Assembly: GCA_024138015.1 (NCBI GenBank)
Contig: JAMXBB010000010.1
Span: forward strand, 76,815,541 to 76,879,540
Source: Lumnitzera littorea
Lineage: Eukaryota; Streptophyta; Magnoliopsida; Myrtales; Combretaceae
Direction: 5' to 3'
DNA length: 64,000 bases
The notes beneath the pieces are model-generated. The model did not search any database, was not told where the DNA came from, and saw only the letters and a program-made list of their open reading frames with translations. A program made the position numbers and the translations under genes. Positions 1 to 8,710 of the stretch are shown here, in pieces (position 1 is the first letter of the stretch; every line of letters starts with the position of its first letter).

Positions 1-4
1 GATT

Positions 5-314
5 ATTGGTCCCGATAGAGAAGAAGATAGAAGAATAGAGTTCAAGGGAGGTCAGATCGGCACCTACGGCCTTGGTTACAATCCTACCCCGGTAAAAGAA
101 TTCCAGAAGAAACAAGTGGGGGGTAATAGAGGTAACAGATTATACCATGCTCCGATGAATCTTTCCACTACTAGCTGAGACATTTATACGGGAAGAGACT
201 TGAGCCCTGGAATCTAGCAAAGAAGGATCAACAAGCTCGCCACACAAGTTTTAGCACCATTTGAATAACTGGTTCTCCATCTCGGTGAATGGCAATGAGC
301 CTTCCCTAGAGTAA
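5..314 (+). pseudogene. gag-pro C-terminal remnant of Tat1
   Basis: This is the end of the gag-protease polyprotein downstream of the retropepsin domain. The first part reads up to a TGA at 176-178 and contains FKGGQIGTYGLGYNPTPVKE; the second part, in another frame, contains HLNNWFSISVNGNEPSLE and stops at TAA 312-314. Tat2 on the minus strand carries the same two blocks (FKEGQISTYGL near 22.6 kb and HLNNWFSIPVNRNNS ending at 20899), so the shared stop looks like the genuine end of the ORF. A frameshift and a stop lie between the blocks. Relative to Tat2 part of the linker appears deleted here. The protease active site itself would be left of the window. Confidence 0.75.
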
Positions 315-527
315 AGGGTGACCCATAGTTAGTATTTTTTGAATTTTTATTTTTAATAGTCATCGTTTTGAATGTATCGTTGAACCTTTCGTTTAAAATT
401 AGTTAGGCCTTTATCCCATTTGAGATCTACTTCCATTTATTCAATGAAATCTTAGTTCATTTCTTTCTTATATTGTGTTTTAGTTTTCTTTTGCTTACAT
501 ACACTTTCCTTTATGCATTTTGCCTAG
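315..527 (+). other. Gap between gag-pro and pol, candidate Ogre-type intron
   Basis: This 213-bp AT-rich stretch separates the gag-pro stop from the first pol residues. It ends in a pyrimidine-rich run and TTTTGCCTAG at 518-527, directly followed by ATCCAATG where pol similarity to Tat2 begins. The matching place in Tat2 ends TTTTGCCCAG|ATCCAATG. Ogre elements are known to carry an intron between protease and RT. Candidate donors conserved in both copies are GTGAAT at about 281 and GTGAMC at about 319; I cannot decide between them. If the donor precedes the TAA at 312, splicing would join the two ORFs. Confidence 0.5.
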
Positions 528-785
528 ATCCAATGAACCAAGTGAAAACCAGGAATACCTCGCGCAGGTAGAAAATGAGAATATCGACATCGCTTCCGGC
601 CCTACTGGGTTAGTCGTTGGGAGCAATGTCGATAACCACAGTAATATGCAAGAGGAATGGCAAAAACATGAACTGGGTAGAATCACTATTGATGAACCGA
701 TTGAAACAATTAATGTGGGTAATGAAGAAAATCCTAAGAATCTAAAAATTGAAGCGAGTTTAAAAGAGAAACAAAAAAACAGAAA

Positions 786-1666
786 TAATTACATTGTTAG
801 TTGAAAATCAAGACGTGTTCGCTTGGTTGTATGAAGATATGCCTGGGTTGGACCCGTCGATTGTAGTCTACCGTTTACCCACACAAGAAGACGCTAAACC
901 ATAAAAGCAAAAGTTGAGGAGATTTCGACCTGACGTCTTGCTGAAAATTAAAGAAGTGAAGAAACTACTAGAAGTTGGATTCATTGAGGTGTCGGATTAC
1001 TTGGAATGGGTAGCTAATATTGTTCCAATAACGAAGAAGAATGGGAAAGTCAGAGTGTGTGTAAACTTTCAAGATCTCAACCAGGCAACACCTAAAGATA
1101 ATTTTCCATTGCCTCACATTGATGTCTTAGTGGATAATACAGCCGGAAATCATCTATTCTCATTCATGGATGGTTTTTCGGGATACAATCAGATCCGGAT
1201 GTCCGAAGAAGATAAGACAAAGACGAATTTTGTTACAACTTAGGGAACATTTTGCTACAAGGTGATGCCATTTGAGCTTAAGAATGTAAGGGCAACATTT
1301 CAGAGGGCTATGGTTGCAATTTTTCATGATATGATGCATAAAGAGATAGAAGTGTATGTTGATGATATGATTGCAAAATCCAAGGAAGAAGAACATCACT
1401 TAGAAAACCTGAGGAAGCTATTTGATAGACTGAGGAAATACCACTTGAAGTTGAATCCGGAGAAATGTACCTTTGGAGTGACGTTAGGAAAATTGTTGGG
1501 ATTCATAGTTAGCCAAAGAGGTATTGAAGTTGATCCTGATAAAGCCAAGGCTATAATTGACATGCCTCCTCCACATACACTTAAGGAAGTACGAGGATTG
1601 TTGGGGCATTTAAATTACATAGCCTGCAGCCAACAGATAGATGTTGCCCTCTTTTTAAGCTATTAA
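786..1666 (+). pseudogene. Reverse transcriptase domain, Tat1
   Basis: This domain copies element RNA into DNA. It shows the N-terminal block FAWLYEDMPGLDPSIV, then VPITKKNGKVRVCVNFQDLN, FSFMDGFSGYNQI, a TAG at 1241-1243, the MPFELKNVRATFQRAM block, and the catalytic YVDD at 1355-1366 followed by MIAKS. GFIVSQRGIEVDP and LKEVRGLLGHLNYIA close it. The catalytic pair DD is intact, but internal stops at 902-904 and 1241-1243 and a frameshift after 1620 make it non-functional. The family is Ty3/gypsy, as the RT is followed by RNase H and then integrase. Confidence 0.9.
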
Positions 1667-2130
1667 AGAAGAACGTGAGGATCGGCTAAGATGAGGAATG
1701 TGAAGAGGCTTTCACCAAAATCAAAGAATATCTCATGAAACCCCCGGTGTTAGTAGCTCCTAAGCCTGGAAAGTCATTGTTTTTGTACCTGACCATAATG
1801 ATTGAATTCATGGGATCTGTGCTTGGTTAGAAGGATGAAGAAGGGAAAGAGCTGGACATTTACTATCTAAGCAAGAAGTTCATAGAAGGGGAGCAGAAAT
1901 ACTCAGAAGACGAAAAAACCTATTATGCATTGGTTTGGGTCATGTATCGGCTCGGACAATATACACTTTACTATCAAATTGAGTTGATAACACAACACAA
2001 TCCTTTGAAATACTTAGCTAAAAAACCGGCTCTCATTAATAGAGTTTCAAAGTGGCAGATGTTGGTGACAGAATTTGACATTAAGTATGTGAGCCAAAGT
2101 TCAATCAAGGGGCAAGCCTTGGTGGATCAA
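1648..2130 (+). pseudogene. Primary RNase H domain, Tat1
   Basis: This is the ordinary Ty3/gypsy RNase H that follows RT and degrades the RNA strand of the hybrid. It starts with PLFKLLKKN in frame 1, passes EEAFTKIKEYLMKPPVL, LFLYLT, YYLSKKFIEGEQKYSEDEK and HNPLKYLAKKPALI. Stops occur near 1689-1691 and 1828-1830. The segment near 1780-1800 that normally holds the first catalytic aspartate is altered to an LTIMIEF-like string, so the active site is probably lost. The copy is followed by a linker and then a second RNase H, the Tat arrangement. Confidence 0.75.
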
Positions 2131-2217
2131 TTAGTAGAGAATCCCTCTAAGGATACCCTTCAAGAAGCACGGGTTGAGTTTCCTGATGAAAGTATCCTGG
2201 CAATAGAAAATGATTAT

Positions 2218-2600
2218 AATAGTGAAGTAGTTGAAAAGCCTTCAGGGTGGAAAATGTTCTTTGATAGAGCAGCTATTGTGTCTAGATGTAGAGTAGGGGC
2301 AATTTTGGTATCTCCTGAAGGTACACAATTTCCAATGGCTATGAGACTGGCTTTCCCATGTACTAATAATATTACAAAATACGAGGTGTATATTTTAGGA
2401 CTCAAAATTGCATTGTTTAAGGAGATACGAGAATTACAGGTATATGGAGATTCTTTGTTGATCATAGGCCAAGCTCGTAGTGAGTATAAGATGAAAGACC
2501 CCAAATTAGTACCTTACTACCAACACTTAACCAAGTTGATAACCAAGTTCGAAAAGATTACATTCATATACATACCAAAGGTTCAGAACCAATTTGCTAA
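2218..2600 (+). pseudogene. Second (archaeal/plant-like) RNase H domain, Tat1
   Basis: This extra RNase H between the primary RNase H and integrase is a recognised trait of the Tat/Ogre lineage. It contains WKMFFDRA (first catalytic Asp at 2263-2265), VGAILVSPEGTQFPMAMRL, KYEVYILGLKIAL with the catalytic Glu, and VYGDSLLII with the next Asp. The stretch is open in frame 1 from 1930 to 2853, making it the best preserved part of Tat1 pol. The usual Gly after the first Asp is Arg here. Its role in the family is thought to be additional RNA degradation during strand transfer; that is general knowledge, not shown by this copy. Confidence 0.82.
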
Positions 2601-2853
2601 TGCTCTCGTTACCTTGGCATCAATGATCCAGATATCGGGAGGAGTGGAGATTCAACCACTTAAGATTGAAATTGAAGAAAAGCCCGCTTTCGGTTTGGCA
2701 ATGGAAAGTTCATGTGACGAAAAGCCTTGGTATCATGATATCAAAACGTTTTTACAACTTGGAATGTACCCTAAAGAGGCTGAGAAGAAGGATAAAAAAT
2801 TAATCAGAAGATTGGTTGCTCAGTACTTGATAAGCAAGTCTACGTTGTACTGA

Positions 2854-3975
2854 CGGTCGTTTGACAATATGCTTTTACGTTATGTAGACGAGAAAGAGGC
2901 AAAGATGCTAATGAAAGAAGTACACGAGGGAGTATGTGGTCCCCACATGAATGGCTACATACTTGCTAAGAAAATCATTAGGATGGGATATTACTGGTTA
3001 ACTATAGAAGTAGATTGTATCAAATATGTTAGACACTACCATTTGTGCCAGATCTATGTGAACAAGATAAACACTTCACCTCAAGAATTGCATACATTAT
3101 TTGCACCATGGCCTTTTTCGATGTGGGGGATAGACATCATTGGCCTGATCACTCTAAAGGCATCTAATGGGCACCGATTTATATTGGTAGCTATTGATTA
3201 TTTCACTAAGTGGGTTAAAGCCTCATCTTACTCTAGTGTGATGAAGGGAGTAGTGGTCAAGTTCATCAGGAGAGACATACTGGCTCAATATGGTGCACCA
3301 TAGACAATTATTACTGACAATGGTATAAACCTGAATAATAAATTGATGTCAGAGTTATGTCGACACTTCAGGATCATTCATAGAAATTCTACTCCTTATC
3401 GACCCCAAATGAATGGAGCCGTGGAAGCTACCAACAAGAACATTAAAAGAATTATTGAGAAGATGGCCATTCCGTATTGAGATTGGCATGAGATGTTACC
3501 ATTTGTACTCATGTCCTATCGAACTTTTGTCAAAACATTAATAGGGGCAACCCTTTACTCATTGGTATATGGGATAGAGGTTGTAATGCTGGTAGAGTTC
3601 GAGATCCCATCTCTCAGGATATTGTCGGAAACTCAGTTAGATGAGGTTGATTGGATAAAGAAGCGAATTGAGCAGTTGAATTTAATTGATGAGAGGAGGC
3701 TGGCAGCTTTGTGCCACAACATCTGCTGTCAGCAACGAATAGCTAGGGCTTTCAACAAGAAAGTGCTACCCTAAATTTTTGAGAAAGGAGACATGATGCT
3801 GAGGAAGACTTTACCTAATACGATTGATTCGAGAGGGAAGTTTGCTCTGAACTATAAGGGGCCTTACATTGTGAAGAAAGTATTGCCTAGGGGAGTTGTT
3901 ATCTTGTCTCGAATGGATGGTCCAGACTTGAGGGACCCAGTAAACACTGATGCATTGAAGATGTACTATCCTTGA
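2854..3975 (+). pseudogene. Integrase domain, Tat1
   Basis: The integrase inserts element DNA into the host genome. A His/Cys finger region is visible (HEGVCGPHMNG ... HYHLCQ) in which one of the two Cys positions of the usual CxxC appears replaced. The catalytic core shows Asp in GIDIIG at 3133-3135, Asp in ITDNG at 3316-3318 and Glu in AVEATNKN at 3424-3426, giving the expected D-X60-D-X35-E spacing. TAG at 3301, TGA at 3478 and TAA at 3772 break it. The C-terminal part carries GKFALNYKGPYIVKKVLPRG, typical of Tat elements, and there is no chromodomain. Confidence 0.88.
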
Positions 3976-4970
3976 AAATCAATAGAATTTTTTTCAGATT
4001 ATGAAATGCAAACAATCTTACTATTACTGTAGTCTCATTTTCATTTTCTACATGCAAAGTTAGTATTCCTAGTAGTTGTCAACATTGGGTAATATCTTTA
4101 GCCCCTTTCTCGTTCCACTAAAAGTCCCCATTTCTCACTCTATCCTTTATCTAAATAAACCCTATACACAAGAAGCACAAGAAAAAATAAACACTTAACT
4201 TGAAGTGATGTCTATTGATAAAATTTCTTTTAATACTTCATTATGGTTCACCCCCTAAAAAAAAAGAAAAAAGAAAAAAGGAGAATACTTATTTTCTATT
4301 TTTTAGGATAAGGCCATGTTCAAAAAGATTAATGCATGGCACATAAGTAGAAACTCGCTTGAGAATGGAGGTTTATACGAAAAACCGATGTTTGGACAAG
4401 AAATTCAAGATAGGACATCTTTGTTTGAGAGATGAAGATGTTTTACATTCGTTTTAGGCTTAAATTGCTTTCAGAAAAAAAAAGAAAAAAAAAAGAAAAG
4501 AAGAAAAAAGAAGATAGAAAAGAAAAAAGAAAAAATTAGAAGAAAAAGAGATAAAAGAAGATAGAAGAAGAAGAGCAAGAACAAGAAAAGGTAGTGGAAA
4601 GGGTCAAAACCATTAGTTCTAATCAGATTGTTCAATAAGACATTTGACTGTTTGGGAACTATTGTTAGAGTTAGGTAAGTGGTTCGGAGCCTTATAAAAC
4701 ATTGGATTTGCATTTGGTTTCCCCCTAAGGATGATAGCTTGTTTCCATAAAACAATTAATTCTTAAAAATTATTGGGATAGCTGGTTCTTAGAGCATCGT
4801 CCCAATTCATAATCTCTTAGGAAGCTAACCAGCTCATAGAGCATGGCCCCAATCTAGAGTCTCGTAGGCTCCCGGTCGCTCAACTCATAGAACGTTGCAC
4901 AACCCATAATTTCTTGTTGGGATTTGGCAAGCTTAGGAAGCGCTATCCCAATTCATGTTTCTTCATTTTG
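3976..4970 (+). other. Proximal 3' untranslated region of Tat1
   Basis: No coding similarity is visible after the integrase stop. A purine-only-like run lies at about 4470-4600, and from about 4740 the sequence begins to resemble the 80-bp repeat downstream in a degenerate form, with repeated words such as AGCTCATAGAGCATGG and CCCAATTCAT. Long non-coding 3' regions are typical of Tat/Ogre elements. Confidence 0.6.
4470..4600 (+). repeat. A/G-rich low-complexity tract
   Basis: About 130 bp are almost only A and G (AAAAGAAGAAAAAAGAAG-like words), with few pyrimidines. On the other strand this gives a meaningless Phe/Leu-rich reading frame. It lies between the integrase stop and the tandem array. 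It could be an expanded polypurine-type tract, but it sits 1.5 kb before the LTR and so is not the priming tract for plus-strand DNA. Confidence 0.75.
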
Positions 4971-4971
4971 T

Positions 4972-5990
4972 AGGTTTTAGCCAGCTCAAAGGGCACTTTG
5001 ATAGCCTTGGTTAGTCAGCTCATTAGGGTACGACCAAGTTTCTTTATTCTTAGGTCTTAGCCAGCTTAAAGGGTGCTTCGACCGCTTTGGTTAGTTAGCT
5101 TGTTAGGACACGACCAAGTTTTCTCATCTTTAGGTCTTAACCAGCATAAAGGGCGCTTTGATCACCTTAGTTAGTTAGCTCATTAGGGCACGACCAAGTT
5201 TCCTCATCTTTAGGTTTTAGCCAGCTCAAAGGGTGCTTTGATCGCCTTGGTTAGTCAGCTCATTAGGGTAAAACCAAGTTTCCTCATTCTTAGGTCTTAG
5301 CCAGCTCAAAGAGCACTTCGACCACCTTGGTTAGTTAGCTTATTAGGGCACGATCAAGTTTTCTCATCTTTTGGTCTTAGCCAGCTTAAAGGGTGCATTG
5401 ACCGCCTTAGTCAGTCAGCTCATTAAGGTACGACCATGTTTTCTCATCTTTAGGTCTTAACCAGCCCAAAGGGCGCTTTGATCGCCTTGGTTAGTTAGCT
5501 CATTAGGGTACAACCAATTTTCCTCATTCTTAGGTCTTAGCTAGCTCAAAGGGTACTTTGATTACCTTGGTTAATCAGCTCATTAGGGCATGACCAAGTT
5601 TCCTCATCTTTAGGTCTTTGCTAGCTTAAAGGGTGCTTTAACCACTTTGGTTAGTTAGCTCATTAGAGCACGACCAAGTTTCCTCATTCTTAGGTCTTAG
5701 CCAGCTCAAAGGGCAGTTTGATTGCCTTGGTTAATCAGCTCATTAAGGTACGACTAAGTATCCTCATCTTTAGGTCTTAGTCAGCTCAAAGGGCGCTTCG
5801 ACCGCCTTGATTAGTCAGCTCATTAGGGCAGGACCAAATTCTCTCATTTTATTAGGGCTTTAGCTAGCTTTAGGAGTGCTTACCCATTTCATCTAGTAGA
5901 GGGCCTTAGTTAGCTCAAGGAGCGCTTCGCTCGCCTTGGTTAGTCAGCATATAAGGGGGTACGACCAAGTTCTCATTATTATCTTTAGGG
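4972..5990 (+). repeat. 80-bp tandem repeat array in Tat1 3' UTR
   Basis: Eleven consecutive units start with CCAGCTCAAAGGG-like sequence at 4981, 5061, 5141, 5221, 5301, 5381, 5461, 5541, 5621, 5701 and 5781, so the period is exactly 80 bp with no indels across 880 bp. A twelfth, rearranged unit lies at about 5907-5990. Each unit has a first block (TTAGCCAGCTCAAAGGGCGC) and a second, related block 34 bp later (TTAGTCAGCTCATTAGGGCA), followed by CGACCAAG and a TTTCCTCATCTT spacer. 3' UTR minisatellites are known from Tat/Ogre elements and can seed satellite DNA. Confidence 0.93.
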
Positions 5991-6452
5991 ATTTTTGCCA
6001 ACCCACAAGGGCACTACCCTTGCTATTGTTCGTTTCAAACTTATCGTCATTAAATGTCTTAGCGTTCTTTAAGAAAGAGTCGTTTCGAGGCAAAAATGGT
6101 GTCTCTTTTGTCTTTGTGGCAAAATTTTGCTTAAACTTCACTATAAAGAGAAGCAACTGTAAACACTTAATTTTTGCCCTTCTGTAGTTATAATTTTTTA
6201 TTTTTTATAAAAAGGGTCCTAATTCAAAAAAAAAAAAAAATTAATAAAGGATAAAAATAATAAAAATTAACAAATGATGAAAATACCAAAACAAATAAGA
6301 AAAGAAAAAAAAAATAAAGATTTTGTAGATTTTTAGGAAGTAACTTATATTAGGGACAAATAGTTTTAGTTTTAGTTTTAGCTTAGTATAAATAATTATT
6401 TTAAAAAGTTGCGTAGTTTAAGTGTAATTCAATTGTACTAAAACTCAAGGCA

Positions 6453-6537
6453 TAGGCCAACGGCCTAATGGATAAGCATTGGGGTATTTAATGTGGAATG
6501 AGTTTGAGGTCACATGTTTGAATCTCGTTAGACACTT
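6453..6537 (+). repeat. tRNA-Arg-like sequence (SINE-type or tRNA-derived) within the LTR
   Basis: GGCCTAATGGATAAGCATTG at 6462-6481 is a close match to the D-arm/A-box of eukaryotic tRNA-Arg genes, and TGTTTGAATCTC at 6515-6526 matches the T-arm/B-box. The A-to-B distance of 54 nt is about ten longer than in a normal tRNA-Arg, and no clean acceptor stem is visible, so this is not a working tRNA gene. A T-rich run follows at 6549-6570. It may be a tRNA-derived SINE head or a captured tRNA fragment. Confidence 0.5.
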
Positions 6538-6716
6538 ATGAGTCTTTTATTTTTTATCCTTTTTTTTTTACAAAAAAGGCAAGTTGAATGCATAGAATTT
6601 ATATCTAATCAAAATCATTTGAATCTAGTTTGATTAGATTTGGATTGATATAAAGGATTCGGATCTAATTTAATTAGATACAATATATATGATTTGATAC
6701 GATCTTGTTTGGCTTT

Positions 6717-6724
6717 TATAAATA
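6717..6724 (+). promoter_or_regulatory. TATA box of the Tat1 LTR
   Basis: TATAAATA is followed by ACACGCTCCC, about 560 bp into the LTR, at the transition from AT-rich sequence (U3-like) to a more C-rich leader. This is the position expected for the LTR promoter. Confidence 0.5.
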
Positions 6725-8710
6725 TACACGCTCCCAAAAGAATCCTTAGTTCATGGTGAAAAATGAAAAACATATAGCTCCTTATGCACTGTCTTTCAAA
6801 TCACGAACAACAATAAACTCCAGTCGCAATTTCATCACCATTGAATACGTCGCATAGCACACAAGACTTCCACACCATCCCATCAATAGCACCAACTACC
6901 TAATGATCACCAAGTCGCGTACTCCCGATCAGCTCCCTCTACGGCCACTACTGCTTGAATCATAGCCGAGCTACTCTTCACTATAGATCCTTATCCTCTT
7001 CATCGAATAAACCCCACTCTACCTTGTATTGCTGTGGCTATTGAGCAGCAGTAGTAAACCCAGCTTTCTCCAAAGCATGCCACTCTGAGCTTCACCTCTG
7101 ATCTATACACTACACTCCCTAGACACAACAATTCGCACAACATGCTAGAGACCTGACTAACAGCCACTAATTCCACACACCGTCTACCATACTGTACAGC
7201 GACTTTGACGGCATACACCACGCCCAACTTCGCTCAAGCACCGACGTTACTTGTACGTACGATGCTTACCATGCTACTGTACTGTTAACTCTTAACCCAC
7301 TCTCTTCCGTGACCATAGCAACCCGGCCAACACGTAACCTAGCAACGAACCCCAATCTACTACTGCAGGTGAGCTCTACTGTAGTAATACCTAACCTCAA
7401 CTTACTCTCTCGCGTGTGACACCCCATGCGACCCAACATAAACATATACATACCATCTATACATATATCCACACATGATAGCCGCAGTCGTCTCTACTTC
7501 GAACATAGCAGCGCGTACGCAACAACAACCCCTAAGAAGATCCACACGCAACAGCCACAGTCGTCTCTACATTGCCAGAACAGTAGAGCGCACACGACAG
7601 TAGCCCTTACGTAAATCTACCGGCCTGTACACCGACGAGCACACTAGCACAATACTAACACCATAACTCCGATTGAACACAGCAAGTGTGTCCACATCCA
7701 CTGTTGATTGCTACCAGCTTCATCCAACAATCCAAGTCGTAGTCATAACCAAACAGAGTAAGTTCGAGTTCGGTTTCTCAATTTATTTCTTAAAATATGT
7801 ATTATTATTATTATTTATTAGTATTATTATTCATTAGCTACCGTTGATAACATAAGTAATTACGTATATTAATTTAGTAGGTCCTTTTGGTATTAGTTCT
7901 TTTCATACATATATTATGCTTTATTTATTTAGCTAGATAGATGTTTAACAATAATAGTATAGATATATAGATATATATGTATATATATTAGCTTAGGATT
8001 TTTTTTAGGATTAGGTTTTTTTAGAAATCCTCATATGGAAAATTATTTTTTAGAAATAAAAATTAACAAAAGGAAACTTTTTTACAAAAAGATTATAGTA
8101 TCTTAAAGCGTCTTTTCAACATTCAAGAGTTAGGACCCCTTTATTTTTTAAAAAATAAATCGAATTAATTAAAACATAAATCCAATTAATTTTTAAAATT
8201 AAAATCAACCAATACACTAAAGTTTTTTTTTTTTTAAAAGAATTACAATCGTTTGATCTCGACTAGTGGGTACGTTGGCATCTTTGAGGCGACGATAAAA
8301 TATGTAGAAACTTAGTTTTTTGTTTTCTTTTGATTTTTTAATTATCTATTTTTTCTTTAAAAATATTATAATTAGAAGAATAATCCTAATTTCAGTAAAT
8401 AGATAGTGGTACCCATTAGGGTTTAATAAGTTAGCCCCCGAACTCGAAACTTTTTGGTTCTTCATTTAAATTGAAATCAAAGACTGGTAACCAAATCATA
8501 ATTAATCTATCCAATTGATTATGGTTTTTTTTTCTTTTTTCGACTTTAGTCAGGTAGTGACTCCAAATTTTTTTTTTTAAAAAAAAAAAACGGGAATTTC
8601 CCAATTTCTTTAATTGAGGATTAATATTAAATGGGTTAAGGTTTAGTATTAATCGAAAATGGGGAAATTAATTTTAAATAAAAGAAATCGAAAAATTAGG
8701 CTCGACAACA

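Larger units (their letters stand above)
528..3975 (+). pseudogene. Tat1 pol polyprotein, degenerate (RT - RNaseH - aRNH - integrase)
   Basis: This is the reverse-transcription and integration polyprotein of a Tat-lineage element. It starts with the conserved Tat N-terminal block (RITIDEPIETINVGNEENPK), runs in frame 1 to about 780, in frame 2 to about 1625, and returns to frame 1 to the end at 3975. Stops lie at 802-804, 902-904, 1241-1243, 3301-3303, 3478-3480 and 3772-3774, among others. The shift near 1622-1648 removed a few codons after LNYIA. The domains are described separately below. The last residues, DPVNTDALKMYYP, match the end of Tat2 integrase, so 3973-3975 is likely the true stop. 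No functional protein can be made from this copy. Confidence 0.88.
1..8710 (+). mobile_element. Tat1: Tat/Ogre-lineage Ty3/gypsy LTR retrotransposon, 3' two thirds
   Basis: This is the larger part of a plant Ty3/gypsy element whose 5' end lies outside the window. In order it shows the end of gag-pro, a non-coding gap, RT, RNase H, a second RNase H, integrase, a long 3' untranslated region with an 80-bp tandem array, and a 3' LTR. RT-RNaseH-second RNaseH-integrase is the order known for the Tat/Ogre lineage, and 3' UTR tandem repeats are also known there. The frames are broken by many stops, so the element is dead. Its right end abuts chromovirus RNase H sequence, so it inserted into that element. 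Lineage assignment is inference from domain order and motif similarity. Confidence 0.88.
6158..8710 (+). repeat. 3' LTR of Tat1
   Basis: The LTR is placed from TGTAAACACTTAATTTTTGC at 6158 to CTCGACAACA at 8710, 2553 bp with TG...CA ends. The right end is supported by Tat2, whose LTR ends in the related GGCTCAACAA just before a primer binding site, and by the fact that chromovirus RNase H sequence resumes at 8711. The left end is supported by a purine-rich AAAGAGAAG just upstream and by the TG start; it is less certain. A TATA box, a tRNA-like sequence and a locally GC-richer leader (about 6800-7760) lie inside. Confidence 0.72.

Noticed and set aside
4471..4755. 94-codon minus-strand frame rich in Phe and Leu, like a membrane protein
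   Set aside because: It is the complement of an A/G-only tract; the residues come from low complexity.
4972..5990. A CRISPR array
   Set aside because: Units are directly contiguous 80-bp copies with no unique spacers, in a plant retroelement.
6453..6537. A functional tRNA-Arg gene
   Set aside because: No acceptor stem pairs, the box spacing is too long and the anticodon arm is not recognisable.
7000..7614. Several short frames on both strands in a GC-richer part, suggesting a host gene
   Set aside because: The part is the leader region of the Tat1 LTR, downstream of its TATA box; the frames overlap each other and show no domain.
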